Assembly: GCA_011799875.1 (NCBI GenBank)
Contig: CM022301.1
Location: 86,261,667 to 86,325,666, forward strand
Length of the DNA stretch: 64,000 bases
Direction of reading: 5' to 3'
Source: Thinopyrum elongatum
Lineage: Eukaryota > Streptophyta > Magnoliopsida > Poales > Poaceae
This document shows positions 34,138 to 46,393 of this stretch, piece by piece. The stretch's first letter is position 1. Each line of letters opens with the position of its first letter. Position numbers and translations under genes: made by a program. The notes beneath the pieces are model-generated. The model was not told the DNA's origin and searched no databases. It saw only the letters and a list, made by a program, of their open reading frames with translations.

Positions 34138-37100
34138 GATGCACTAATTCATCTGCAGGATGAAACACCCAAAGCTACTGAGTGGGTTCTCGACAGTGGA
34201 TGTACAAATCACATGACTGGTGACAAGAGCTTACTGATGGACTCTGCTTTATCTCCATCGCATCTGAAGCATATCACCTATGCTGACAAAGGCAAAAGCA
34301 AGGTACTGGGTCTAGGTAGGGTTGCAATCTCAAAGGATCGACACATGGATAAAGTCATGCTTGTCGAGTCCCTCGGATTCAACCTCATGTCTGTCTGAAT
34401 GCTTTGTGATCTTGATATGGTTGTCGCCTTTGGCAAATATCGTTGCTTAGTGCTCATGAAATCTGACAATTCCAAAGTCTTTGAAGGCTTTAGGAGAGGA
34501 GACTTGTATATTGTTGATTTCTCTGCAGGACCACAGCCTGCCACATGTCTACTTGCAAAAGCTTCAGAAGGCTGGCTATGGCATCGTCGACTCGGTCATG
34601 CTGGCATGAGGAACTTGCACATGCTTGTGAAGAAGAAGCACGTCATTGGCATTGAGGGTGTCAAATTCCTCAAAGATCATCTTTGTGGGGCTTGTGAGGC
34701 TGGAAAGATGACCAGAGCCAAGCATCCCTCGAAGACTATCATGACTACCACTCGTCCTTTTGAATTACTTCATATGGACCTCTTCGGCCCTACTCATTAT
34801 GCCACACTAACAAATGCAGCATCTCTATATGGCTTTGTTATTGTTGATGATTATTCTCGTTACACCTGGGTGCACATCATCACTTACAAAACTGAAGTGC
34901 AGGAAGTCTTCAGACGATTTTCCTCAAGGGCCTTGACAAATTTCGGTGTGAAGATCAAGCATATACGGAGTGATAATGGGACCGAGTTCAAGAATACTGG
35001 TCTTGATGACTATCTTGATGAACTTGGTATTACTCATGAGTTATCTGCCCCATACACTCCTCAGCAAAATGGCGTCGTGGAGCGCAAGAACAGGACTCTT
35101 GTTGAGATGGCTTGCACTATGCTTGATGAATACAAGACGCCTCATCGCTTCTGGCCTGAGGCTATTGATACTGCATGCCACATCATCAACAGGGTATATC
35201 TTCACAAATTCTTCAAGAAGACCTCATATGAACTCCTCACTGACAAGAAACCCAATGTGAGTTATTTCAAAGTCTTCGGTGCTAAATGCTGGATTAGAGA
35301 TCCTCATCACAACTCAAAATTTGCATCGAAAGCACACAAGGGTTTTATGCTTGGTTACGGAAAGGACTCGCACACCTACAGAGTCTTCAACACCTATCAC
35401 AACAAGGTTGTTGAAACTGTAGATGTGCGGTTCGATGAAACTAACGGCTCACAAAGAGAGCACCTACCTCCTGTGCTAGATGAAATGTCTCCTGAGGAAT
35501 CCATCAAGTTAAAGGCTATTGAGGATGTTATACCCACTGAAGAATCTCCTGAATAAGTGATTCCAGATCGTGAAGAAAATCATGCTGGTGCATCTGAGGA
35601 AAATGTCGCTGAAGAAAATGCTCAGCCTAATCAAAGTCGTCAACCTGCTCATCCTCCCGTTGCAAATGAAGTGCAGATTGAGAAAATCATCGACGACATC
35701 AACGCACCAGGTCCTCTCACACGCTCAAAAGCTTCACATTTGTCTAACTTTTGTGGGCACTTTGATTTTGTCTCTATCACAGAGCCCACCAAAGTTGATA
35801 AGGCATTTCTGGAGCCTGAGTGGATTCAAGCTATGCAAGAGGAATTACATCAATTCGAGCTCAACAATGTGTGGGAACTTGTCAAGCGACCAGACCCTCG
35901 CAAGCACAATATCATCGGTACTAAGTGGATCTACCGCAACAAGCAAGACGAAAATGTCCTAGTGGTGAGGAACAAGGCTCGTCTTGTAGCTCAAGGCTAC
36001 ACACAGGTTGAAGGAATTGATTTCGATGAAACTTTTGCACCTGTTGCTAGACTTGAGGCTATTCGCATATTGCTTGCTTATGCAAACCATCATAATATCA
36101 TCTTATATCAAATGGATGTGAAAAGTGCATTCCTCAATGGAAAGCTTGAGGAAGAAGTATATGTGGCTCAACCCCCAATTTTTGAAGATCCGAAGCATCC
36201 TGACAAAGTCTTCAGACTCAACAAGGCCCTCTATGGCCTCAAGCAGGCCCCTCGGGCGTGGTATGATACACTGAAGGAATTCCTCATGAATAAAGGCTTC
36301 AAACCCGGTTCACTTGATCCAACTCTTTTCACCAAAACATATGATGATGAATTATTTGTATGCCAAATATATGTTGATGATATTATCTTTGGCTGTACTA
36401 ACCAACGTTAAAGTGACGAATTTGCCTATATGATGAGTGAGGAATATCAAATGTCTATGATGGAGAATTGAAATTCTTCTTAGGTCTCCAAATTCGTCAA
36501 CAACACAACGGCGTCTTCATATCTCAAGAGAAATACCTCAAGGACATTCTGAGGAAATTCGGCATGCAAGAGTGCAAAGGCGTCAAAATCCCTATGCCCA
36601 CAAATGGCCATCTATGCATCGATGAAAATGGTAAAGACTTCGATCAAAAGGTATACCGCTCCATGATTGGCTCTTTATTGTATCTATGTGCATCTAGGCC
36701 AGATATTATGCTTAGTGTTTGCATGTGTGCCCGTTTTCAAGCTACACCGAAGGAATCACACCATAAGGTTGTGAAACATATTCTTCGATATCTAGCTCAC
36801 ACTCCAACACTTGGATTATGGTATCCCAAGGGCTCGGCTTTTGATCTCATTGGATATTCTTACTCTGACTATGCTGGTGATCGAGTGGATCGCAAGTCAA
36901 CATCAGGCACATGTCATTTCCTCGGACGATCCTTAGTATGTTGGTCCTCGAAGAAGTAGAACTGCGTATCACTGTCTACTACTGAAGCTGAGTATATTGC
37001 TGCTGGTTCTTGCTGTGCTCAATTGCTATGGATGAAGCAAACCCTCAAGGACTATGGCATCAACATGAAGAATGTGCCACTCTATTGCGACAACAAGAGT

Positions 37101-37322
37101 GCCATCAAGATTGCTCACAACCCTGTTCAGCACTCCAAGACTAAGCACATCCAGATTCGTCATTATTTTCTTCGAGATCATGTGTTGAAGGGCGACATCT
37201 CCATCGACCACGTGAAGACTGAAGAACAGCTGGCAGATATCTTCACAAAGCCCTTGGATGAGAAGAGATTTAGCAAGTTGCGGTGTGAGCTAAATATCTT
37301 AGATTCTTCGAATGTTCTTTGA
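34138..37322 (+). pseudogene. S1 pol: protease, integrase, reverse transcriptase, RNase H
   Basis: Protease: WVLDSGCTNHMTG at about 34190, with the active-site DSG. Integrase: the HHCC-type zinc region (HRRLGHAGMRNLH, CGACEAGK), then the catalytic triad in MDLFGP, SDNGTEFKN and [47 protein letters not shown] and the YVDDIIFG box at about 36370. RNase H: LYCDNKSAIKIAHNP and STTEAEYIAAG. Breaks: TGA 34396, TAA 35554, TAA 36409, a one-base deletion near 36461 that shifts the frame, and TAG 36957. The pol frame differs from gag's. These enzymes act in the cytoplasmic particle and at nuclear integration; this copy cannot make them intact. Confidence 0.92.
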
Positions 37323-38039
37323 AAGGACACACATCCTAACACTTATGCAAAATTGATGACTTAGATGTGCAACACACGAAGTAATGTTTTTCTTTAATCA
37401 ATGAAGACTAACCCTCTAAGTGTGAAGAAATTAATGAAGAATCTGATTCTCAGAGCCCTACGACAATTGTACGCGGTGTCTGAAATCATCATTCTTATAT
37501 GGTGGGTCACGCCACCAACAAAAGTTGAAAATCTTCAAATTTGAGTTTTTCTTCATTTTTGCAAATTCTTCAAATTTTCAAATTCCTCAACTTTGCAATT
37601 TCCTCGAACTTCTCAATTGGTGTTCTACATTGACTATATATATATCTGAGTTTTCAATGTCCTCAACAGCATTCACTTATTGCTAATTCTTCAAGTTGTT
37701 TTTTTAAGTGAATGTGATCGGACCCGTTCCCCCTCTATGCTAAACCCAACCCAATCTGTTCACAAATTCTGCATGTGCGTTCTATTTGAAACCCGTTCAA
37801 AATCTTCACTGTGTCCTAGACAGCTGAAGAATTTGCAAATGAAACTTTAAAAAAATTCATATCTGAATTTTCGGCTGTTGCCGCTCAAACCGTTCCGCTT
37901 CCCACGATGGATTAAACTACTCACCCATGATCACCCACTATCTCCACCTCTCAGTACGTGGGTGACACATGTTGATAGGATAGTAAGGGTCAGGGGAATG
38001 TTCGTCCAAAATCTTCGGGCGAGCAGTTTTTCACTGCGG
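37323..38039 (+). other. S1 spacer between RNase H and the third ORF
   Basis: AT-rich, with frequent TTCTTCAA and CCTCAA phrases. No reading frame of note is present. It separates pol from the promoter-like sequence that begins at about 38040. Confidence 0.6.
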
Positions 38040-38644
38040 CTATAAATACCCCTTCCCTTCCTCAGACCTCATTTACTCCGCTCGACCTCATTCTCGCTCG
38101 AGCTCTTAGACCTAGCGCCGCCGCTACTCTCCATCGTCGCTGATGAGGAAGAGCTTCACTGCCCTGACCTCGTCGCCGTCGTACTCGCGCCGGCCGAGGA
38201 AATCTTCACTCCGCCGCCGTAGCTGTCTTCCACGGCCAAGTTAGGGCGTGGGAGATCTGGACAGACGAACTTCCAAGTTCTAACTCCCAGTTCGTCGTGT
38301 TCTTCGTCAAGGTTAATTAAAATCTAATTTTACTGCCGTACTTTGATTCTTATGTTTTTCACAAAATTCTCAAAAGGTGTTTATTCTTCAACTTCCCACT
38401 CCTTAAACACCCGAATGCTTCTGTATCTTGATTTGTTTCTCTAAGCTATGTTTTTCTTCAAGATTCCTCAATTGTGTGGATTTTCAAATCTATACAACTC
38501 TGGAACCTAAGTCAAGAACGCTTAGTGAAATTCCTCATGACACCTATGGTAAAATTCCTCAAACTTGATTCTTTTGAAAAATTTCTGAGAACGCATATGA
38601 CCTCTCCAAATTCTTCGCACCTATACTCTGTTCACAGGTACAAA
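38040..38644 (+). promoter_or_regulatory. Internal promoter-like sequence and leader intron ahead of the S1 third ORF
   Basis: CTATAAATACC (38040-38050) is followed by a CT-rich, then GC-rich leader (about 38070-38311) that resembles a grass 5' UTR. A donor (TCAAG/GTTAAT at 38312) and an acceptor (TTCACAG at 38637) would remove a 326-base T-rich intron just before the ATG at 38645. This is an inference from sequence pattern only; the third ORF could instead be expressed by splicing of the full-length transcript to the same acceptor. Confidence 0.45.
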
Positions 38645-41600
38645 ATGTCCACTGCTGAATCACTAGGTTCTCATCAACTTAACTCATTTGTAGCATTCCT
38701 CGAAGAAAATTTGCATACTTCCTCAAAAACATCCAAAGTTCAAAGTCCTCAAGTGAGGAAAATGGCAGATGGGAAGAGACCTCAGAAAGGAGGCAAGAGG
38801 CCAGAAACAAACACTGCTTTTGAGATCCCTGAAGACATATATGATGAATATTGCACACCTGATGAAGCAACTCATGGCAAAGAGACCAAGACTCAGCGCA
38901 AAGTGCGCATTCAGAGAATTGAGAGGAGATGGGCTAAGGAATGGAGGGAATATCGCTATGTTACTCCCAAGTACATGAAGATATTCGCCGTAAACCCTCC
39001 ATGTCCAAGACCTCCGTTGGCTGCTGGCCAAGTAGCTGATCCCACCAGCGTTAGACGCGGTGAGGACTTTCCAAAAGAATGGGCCAAGCGCCAAGCCAAA
39101 CTGGCTAAAGTTGCTAAAGAAGCAGTGAAGAAATTCAATGAGGATTCTCAAGCTGCTGCTGCTGCTGAGGCTTCTGCTAGCACAACTGCACCAAAGAAGG
39201 CCATACTGAAGAAGTCTGTTGTGAAGAAATCTTCAAGCTCAATGCCCTCATGACCAAGTTCTTCAATGGCAAAGTCCTCAGGACAAAATCTTCAAGCAAC
39301 TTCTTCAAGGGCTGTGCCAATCCCCTCAGTTGCTTCAAAATCTTCAGCTGCTGCCACAAAGTCCTCAACACCTGTGCACCTTGCAACGTGTCAGTGGACT
39401 GCAGGCTTTTCTATTGCCTCAGGGGCTTCTGCATCATCCTCAGCTCCACCACAATCTTTGAGTGGTCCAACGTTGCTGAAGGTCAAGACCACTGCTAGAC
39501 GTGGAAAGAGGCCAAATCCTCACAAGAAGCAAGTGGCATTCCATGTCCCGTCTGATGACGATGATGAGGAATTAACTGAAATCATCAGAGACAGGCAAGA
39601 AAGGTTCGCTAGAGCCAAGGGCAGCTCTGTGCCTCTTATGCTGGATCTGAGGAAAATCCTTGATTTCGTAAATCTATGGCATAAGGATCCTACCACTCCA
39701 CTCCCCGATTTTAATCTGACTCCTGGTCAAAGTCATATGCTGAATGCCTTCATCAGTGAAGAGAAATGGAAATTTGAAAAGGCCAGGCGAGTCAAGAAGG
39801 ATCAGTACAAGAAGGAGCGCTTTCTGAAGAACAATGTTCTAAATATGTCTCCTGAAGAACTTGTAAATATGCAAAAGGAAATCAGAGACCTCAGTGATGA
39901 ATTTGACCGATACCATGCAGATTGGCTCGGTGCCAAAGTCAGATTTGTCAAGATTGCCAAGAACCTCAAGGCAGACGTTGCAACATCATCGCAACAGCAA
40001 ATTCCTCAGGCTGAAGCATCTACTCAGCAAACTAAAGAAAATGAAAGCGTAGCTGATGAAAATCAGGCTGCTAAAGAAACTGAGAATACCAGGGCTGCTG
40101 AAGAAATTCCAGCTCCTGAAGAAAATGCCAGGGTGACTGCATCAGTCGTGCCTGAAGAAACTGCACCAACTTCATCTGCTCCTCCTGCGAAATCCTCAAA
40201 GGTAAAGAAAATCACTCTTCCTTCTGCATCAGAAGTAAAGAAAACTAAGGCTACAGAGAGGGAAGCCGCAAGAAAGAGGAAAGCATCAACCTCTGCAGAG
40301 TCCTCAGCTCCGAAGAAAGTGAGGACTTTGACGAGCTCTTTAACAGAACCAATTGATGTTGTTCCGATATCTATAGTGCCATCAAAGGAACTTGTCCCAT
40401 TTGGTGAAGAATATGTCATTCCAGATGACACTGATGAAGAAAATCCTTCTACTGCTTCTTTAGAGCAGTTGGATGAAGAAATTGAAGTGGAAGATATCCC
40501 TTCCATCCCATTGGTATCATCGCCTATGCCTCAGTTCACTGCTGAAGAGGCAGGCATTGAAGAAATTGAAGAGGATGTGGATATTGGTTCAACAACTCCT
40601 GTGCTGAATGATGATTATTGGGAAAATCTTCACCCCAACTCACCATTGGCCACACCTCTGCATCAAATTCCTTAGTCCCCTGTGCAGACTGAAGAAATAC
40701 CCATAGGGTCTGAAGGACGTCCAACTTCTCTCCATTCGATACCTAAAGAAATTCCAGCTGCTACAGCTGAAGAAATGGAAAATCAAACCGCTGCTGAAGA
40801 ACCTGAAGCTTCAATTCCTCGGTCAGCGGCACAAGAGGTTGTGACTCAAGAGGTTGTGAGACCATCAACCGCAAATCTTCAGCCCAAGCAACAAAATCCT
40901 CATGCAAAAAGGCCAAAATTCAAAGCTGATGATTTCTTCGCTGAGCATCATTTCTTCACTGCTGCTAATCCATGTGACTTAGCAAGACTTAGGCGCAAGA
41001 GGTTTTGGATAGCAAGCGAGATGAACTTTTATGTAGCTGTTCTGTTTGACAAGGACAAGGTATTTCAGCACCGTCAAATTCCTCATGTGGATATGGAGTC
41101 CATTCCTTGCTTCCAACCTGTTCTGAATGTTCTTCACGAAGCTGGGCTCCTGAATTTCTGTGCTGATATCTGTGGTTGGAATGAAGAGCTAATTCTTCAA
41201 TTCTATGCAACACTGCACCTCACTGGAAATGTGGCTGATGTCAACTCATGGGTGATTGACTGGATGACTGAGAACACTCACTATAAAGCCCCAGCCTCTG
41301 AATTGCTTCATGTCTTTCCTGTCAGTCCTCCTGCTAAAGGCGCAAGGCTGATCTATGAAGAATCTGAACTTCCAAATCATATGATGCAAGTGCTCATGAA
41401 GCCTTTGCGGCCTGGACAAGCTCCTAGAACCACCTTCCTAGTGAAGGATTTGCTCTATGTGCCAAGAACCGTCTATCGTATCCTCACCAAAACCCTCAGT
41501 CCAATCAAAGGCCATAACTCAGAAGAAGACGAAGTTGTTGGCATCATGAAGAATCTGCTATTCAACATCATCCATGGGATTCCCATTAACTATCACAATT

Positions 41601-42337
41601 TCTTCATGAGGACTTTAGCAAATGTTGCACTATCGCCATTTGAATTGAAGCCCTATGCTCCTTGGATAATGAAATTCATCAGAACCAGGTCTTCAATTCA
41701 CTACAAGGCAGATTTTCAGAATCACCTCAGCTTTCTGCCTCCCATTGAAGTCCTCAAAAGGACTATTTATTTAGTTGATGAAAAAGGCAAAGCTGTTGTT
41801 ATTGATGAACGCACTCGTCCATTGGATGGTCAGTTTCATAAGGCTTCATCATACTCCACCAATGATGATTCTGCAACTCAAGACTCTGCCGTAAAAGCCT
41901 CAAAGCAAAATCCTCAAGCCACTGCTCCACGAGTGATGACTGATTGTGAGCTTCTTCTAAGTCTTCATCAGAAGGTCGATCGAAATCACAAGTGGGTCAA
42001 GCGTCAATTTGGCTCAATTCTTCAGAACATGATTGCCACTCAGAATACTGTGAAGAAGAATCACTACTATGCATATGAAATCTTCGATCGCACTTGGGCA
42101 ATACTTTCTCATCTCTACAGTGCTGAAGATCTCAAGCGGATGGACTTTCAGCAGAACTTTGACTGGGCTCATCCTCCTTCGAAGAAATTCAAGAAGGTGA
42201 AAGTTCCTCAGCTGGTAACCAGTTCATTTTCTTCATCGCGTGAGACGGATGAAGCTGAGGATCTCGACGACACTGTGGCAGGCCCTACATCGACAAACGA
42301 CACCGACAACGCTGGCGCTCCTCCATCAACCTCATGA
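38645..42337 (+). pseudogene. S1 third ORF, about 1230 codons, two in-frame stops
   Basis: One frame runs from MSTAESLGSHQ (38645; a second Met, MADGKRPQKGGKRP, at 38762 may be the real start) to TGA at 42335. It is broken only by TGA at 39251 and TAG at 40673. The N-terminus is basic (TQRKVRIQRIERRWAKEWRE). The middle is Lys/Glu/Ala/Ser-rich with likely coiled coil. The C-terminal third looks globular (RFWIASEMNFYVAVLFDKD, ILQFYATLHLTGNVADVNSW, LLFNIIHGIPINYHNFFMR). No signal peptide or membrane span was seen, so an envelope-like role is not supported. Such extra ORFs are known in Sireviruses; their function is not established. Confidence 0.75.
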
Positions 42338-42394
42338 TGATATTCTTCAGGGGCGTTAGTCCTCATTTTTCGTCCCTTTTGGTCATTCAATGAG

Positions 42395-42860
42395 AAAGGG
42401 GGAGAAATTTGAGTTAATCTTCAAGCGGGTCTTATATATGGGCTGTTTTTCTTTAAGTTACAACTCTCGCTCTTCTGAGGTGTTTGTTTGATGAGTTGTA
42501 AACTTAAGTTCGATGCTGGTCTGACTCTTTTGAACTGATATCTGCATGCGTATTTCCTCAAGTACCTTAATGCACGCATGCTGAATTTCGTCAGGCACCA
42601 TTTTCCATCATGCATTTCAAATTCTTCATATTATATGTTAAATGCGTGAATGGATTACAAGATATAGGGGGAGATCTCGATGACATTATTCTACAATGTG
42701 CATTTGCAATCCAATGCAAATTCCTCAAATATGCACATCTTCAGGGGGAGTTCTTCTATATCTTGCAATCAAATTCCTCAATATCGGTATTTACACTTCA
42801 TATGTTTATCCCCGTTGAAAACTTAACCTGTTTGTCATCAATCACCAAAAAGGGGGAGAT
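42395..42860 (+). other. S1 repeated polypurine tracts before the 3' LTR
   Basis: The core GGGGGAG, in A-rich context, occurs four times: about 42398, 42667, 42744 and directly before the LTR (AAAAAGGGGGAGAT, 42847-42860). Repeated tracts of this form are a recognised Sirevirus feature; the last primes plus-strand DNA synthesis. Confidence 0.8.
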
Positions 42861-44336
42861 TGTAAGTGCATCTAGTGCCCCTTAGTGATTTTGGTGTATT
42901 GAAGACTTATAGGTTAAGAGACTAACGTGTTTTTGAGTGTACATAGGTTCTATAAGTCTATGACGAGTTTGATATTTACGATGAAAGTCGACCCTAAAAA
43001 TGAATGTCTTCATTTGAAGACTTTGGTTTTCTTGAAGACTTTGAAAATGAGGCAATTGGTGTGACCTTGAAGACATTGATATTGATGCGAGGATTATGAA
43101 GCATGAAGACTTTTGTTTTTGTAGTTTCATTTTCTCTTTCTTGAGTCATAGGAAACACCGTACTGCTAAAGGGGGTCGAGGTAAAACTAAGGAAACATTT
43201 TGAAGTGATGCTCATCTCAAAGCCTACACATACCCAATCCTTCGAGTGAAGGCTTTGGAAATCTCATACAGTTCAGTCAATTTCTTCAGTGAGAGAGACG
43301 AAGATCTTCTGCTCTCTGAGGAATTTGTTCTGACTGAGGAGTTAGGAATTCGCCTGTGCGGATTGCCTACAAGTGAGGAACATGATAGCTCTGAGGAATT
43401 TGAGAGCTCAAATTTCCGACCGTTGCCGTGCTACGCGCCAGTTGTCCCAAATATCTTATCCACCTAACGGTCATATCATTGAAGGGCATTTATGTCTTAT
43501 CATGTCGGGCTGCTCCCCGGCTATAAATAGCCGCCCCCTACAACCACTAGTTGGTTGGCTGCTCCGAGAGAAACTGACACTTGTCATTTAGAGCATCCCA
43601 TCCTCCAAGGACTTTGAGAGAAAATCATCAGTGAGGAAAAACCCAAACCCAACACCAAAAACCCAAAGTGATTGAGCATCACTGGAGAGATTGTTCCTGT
43701 GTGGAACCGACGGTTGTTATCTTTGAAGACTGTGCATCTTCCAGACTGTTAGGCGTCAAGGTCTAGAGCATCCAAGAGGAATTGTGGATCACCGGGTGAC
43801 CTAGTTTGTGAAGGTTTGGAAGTCACCTGAAGACTTACCACGAGTGATTGGGCGAGGTCTGTGTGACCTTAGCTCAAGGAGAATACAGTAAGGACTATGT
43901 GTCCTTTGGTTTAAATACCAAGCTGCTCCAACCAGACGTACAACTGTCACAGCAGTTGGAACTGGTCTACCAAATCATTGTCTTCACCGAGCTACTGGTT
44001 CTATTTCCTCAACCCTTTCATTTCCTCGCTCATGTGTTGATGAAATTGATCGTTACTGTTTGAAGACTTTGTTTGAATACTTTCTCAATTTCCTCAATCC
44101 TATTTCTTCAGTCATCTTGTTTTCTGCCTGCTTATCCTGTTTACACGCTACCTGTGCTCTGTGTATGTTTCATTTCATCATGATAACTATGCTACTATCT
44201 TGTTATGCATGCACCTGAGTACTTATTCCGCTGCTTGTAGTTCGTCACTTTGCAAATTCCTCAAGTAGTATTTCCTCGGTGACGAATTTGTAAAAATCGC
44301 CTATTCACCCCCTCTACTCGATATAATGCACTTTCA
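42861..44336 (+). repeat. S1 3' LTR
   Basis: 1476 bases, colinear with the 5' LTR; the TATA motif is repeated at about 43518-43536. It ends CACTTTCA followed by the duplication CATAC. If active it would drive transcription rightward into the gene at 44941. Confidence 0.95.
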
Positions 44337-44341
44337 CATAC

Positions 44342-44940
44342 GCTGTGGGTGCCTAAACACCCATGCGCTCGGCCTAAATCAATCCTGCCCACCATTTGGG
44401 ACACCTGAGATTATTGTCCTACCCCCAACCCGCAATATGTCCGAAATTTTAGATGGGGGCGAAGTTTGTAACTTTCCTCAAATTTCAAACAAGCGCGTCC
44501 CAAACCGAAACATTGTTCCCCCTTAGTCCCCCTCCCTCCGTTTCCCCATTCATACTCCGTGGGCGCCAAAACGCCCTCTCCACCAGCCGCGAAACCCCAG
44601 CCTCCTCCGTCCTCCAGCCCATCGCGCCCAATCCACCGCCGCCCTCCTCCATCACGCCGGAGCCGGTACCCCGACGTTGTCGTCCAACGCAACCGCAACC
44701 GCAACGCCCTCAAGGATTTAGCAGCTGAAGCCGAGGCCGAGCTGCCTCCATGACACCGACGCCGACGTGCGCCGTACCAGAACCACTTCGACCACGCCGT
44801 CCTGCGCCTGACCGCTGCCACTCCACTGTCGCAACCGTCCACCGCACCAGAGCTATTCCCGCTATGCCGTCGTTCGCCGCCTCGGATCTAGTTTCCCACC
44901 GCCGACAGATGGCCACTGCACCACACTCACCAACTTGGAC
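44342..44940 (+). promoter_or_regulatory. Upstream/leader region of the damaged host-type gene
   Basis: GC-rich, CT- and CCG-rich sequence typical of grass promoters and 5' leaders. It is separated from its original left flank (29.58-29.78 kb) by S1. Frames starting at 44453 and 44559 are open but proline/serine/arginine-rich with stops, and no domain is seen. The frame that fits the downstream exons by phase starts at 44941. Confidence 0.4.
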
Positions 44941-46393
44941 ATGGGTTCGTCCAAGGCTCCACCGCCCTCCACAACTTATCGTTTCCAGCGAACCATAAAA
45001 AGATCGTTGGAAAAATAGAAGGAGGACACAGCACTGCCAGCAGAAAGAGGTACTCCTCTTCCCTTATTCGTGCAAATCATACGTCTTTGCTCACACCGTA
45101 TTCATCCCACTAAAGAAACTAGTTGAGCGCTTCTTACTGCACCTTCTTCGTGATACTAAATGCACAAGGTTTCCTCCCATTTACTATTTCACCTTAGCTA
45201 GAGGTCAGTCGCCCGCTTGGATTTCAATTCAGGGTCAGTTGATTCACAATTAAAAGAAGCAGCACCGGCTTAGGCGCGCGGAGCACCTAGTCCGCCTATT
45301 CCCCAGGGAAGCAGCGCATCGGTGTCTATCATAGGGGTGTGGGGCGCAGTAGCTGCTTGCGCCCGATCTGGATGTCGGCGGGGCTTGAAGGGATGGCCAG
45401 GGGGCGATGCCAAGCACGGCGGTGCGGTGAGGTCGAGGGGAGGGCGGAGGCAGGGGGCTGGGCCGGTGGTCGCTGGTGTTTCAAGGAAGATCGTCAACCC
45501 TGACTGGCTGGAGGTAGATGAAGGCGATCTGCGTGTTCTTTGTACATCGGACGGTGCAGAAAAAATGGACTGGCCTATTTGTTTTCAGTCGACTGTTATT
45601 TTCATAGGACCACACCTTGTGGTGTGCTGGAGGAGTATCTGCATTTCCCAGCCATCCCTGTGCTCATATTTCAAAATCCTAGAATCTAATTTCATGTGCC
45701 ATGCATGTTGTAGATCTATCATATGTCTCCCGTCATTTATTTCTCACCCACCTGCTATCTGCTACTTTTACACTGTACTACTTGTGCACACACTTCACCC
45801 ATACTCACACTATTGTTTTTTTATGCATGGGTATTTCAGACTCTGACGCACTGTTGACGAATACACAAAAGAAAAGACATAAGTCACTCTAGTGTAATTC
45901 GAAGATAAGCACTAAGCGTTTCAGCGCTCTAAAGGGTGTAGTGTCAGCAGATGGAGGCAGTAAATGTAGCTCTGTCGTTGATGATCTCAATTGCCACACA
46001 CAACCATCCCAGGTGCTTGCTTTAACTTCGTGCTGTCAAATGTGGTTGCATGTTGCATATGGTGTCTAACTTGTATTGCTTCCAATTTGGTTAAATTGCA
46101 TCTGCTTACTTTACACATTATACCTTTGATAATGACATGCCTTCCTGTTTTTGATACATACTACATATGCCTATTAACCATGTTCTTACATCAAACTAAT
46201 GCTCTTGTGTATCCCGCATCAATCACTTATGATGAGACAGTCACCCCAGTGGGTTACTGTGAGACGCGCTACTTTTTTAAAGAGTGCAGTGTCATCCTCC
46301 CCACATGATTCTCAAGAAACAGCAAGGCTAAATGAAGATAGGCAACGTAGCTCTCTAGTTGATGACCGCAATTCCCCTACACCACCATCGCAG
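44941..46393 (+). pseudogene. Unrecognised multi-exon host-type gene with a duplicated exon, 3' end lost
   Basis: Exon 1: 44941-45049, MGSSKAPPPSTTYRFQRTIK..., donor GAG/GTACTC, one base over. Exon 2: 45840-46012 after TTTCAG; the carried base completes Asp and the frame reads DSDALLTNTQKKRHKSL... to ...SSVVDDLNCHTQPSQ, phase 0. Exon 3: 46241-46393 after GACAG, reading SPQWVTVRRATFLKSAVSS... to ...SSLVDDRNSPTPPSQ, phase 0. The exon phases agree, which supports the model. The second halves of exons 2 and 3, and the introns after them, are clearly homologous. TAG codons lie at 45016 (exon 1) and in exon 2 after KKRHKSL. The chain is lost into G3 at 46884. The product is small, basic and Ser-rich, possibly nuclear, but no family is recognised. 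Confidence 0.5.

Larger units (their letters stand above)
29788..44336 (+). mobile_element. S1: complete Copia LTR element of Sirevirus (Maximus-like) layout
   Basis: LTRs 29788-31264 and 42861-44336 (about 1.48 kb, TGTAAGTGCATC...CACTTTCA) are flanked by a perfect CATAC duplication (29783-29787, 44337-44341). The order is LTR, Met-type primer site, gag, protease, integrase, RT, RNase H, third ORF, polypurine tracts, LTR. This order (integrase before RT) is Copia; the large size, extra ORF after RNase H and repeated AGGGGGAG tracts are Sirevirus traits. The LTRs differ by a few percent by eye. Both gag and pol carry several stops and at least one frameshift, so this copy is inactive. The pol and third-ORF stretches are still long, so decay is moderate. 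Confidence 0.93.

Noticed and set aside
40682..42337. Reading the S1 third ORF as an envelope protein
   Set aside because: No signal peptide or hydrophobic membrane span is visible; the sequence is basic, charged and coiled-coil-like with a globular end.
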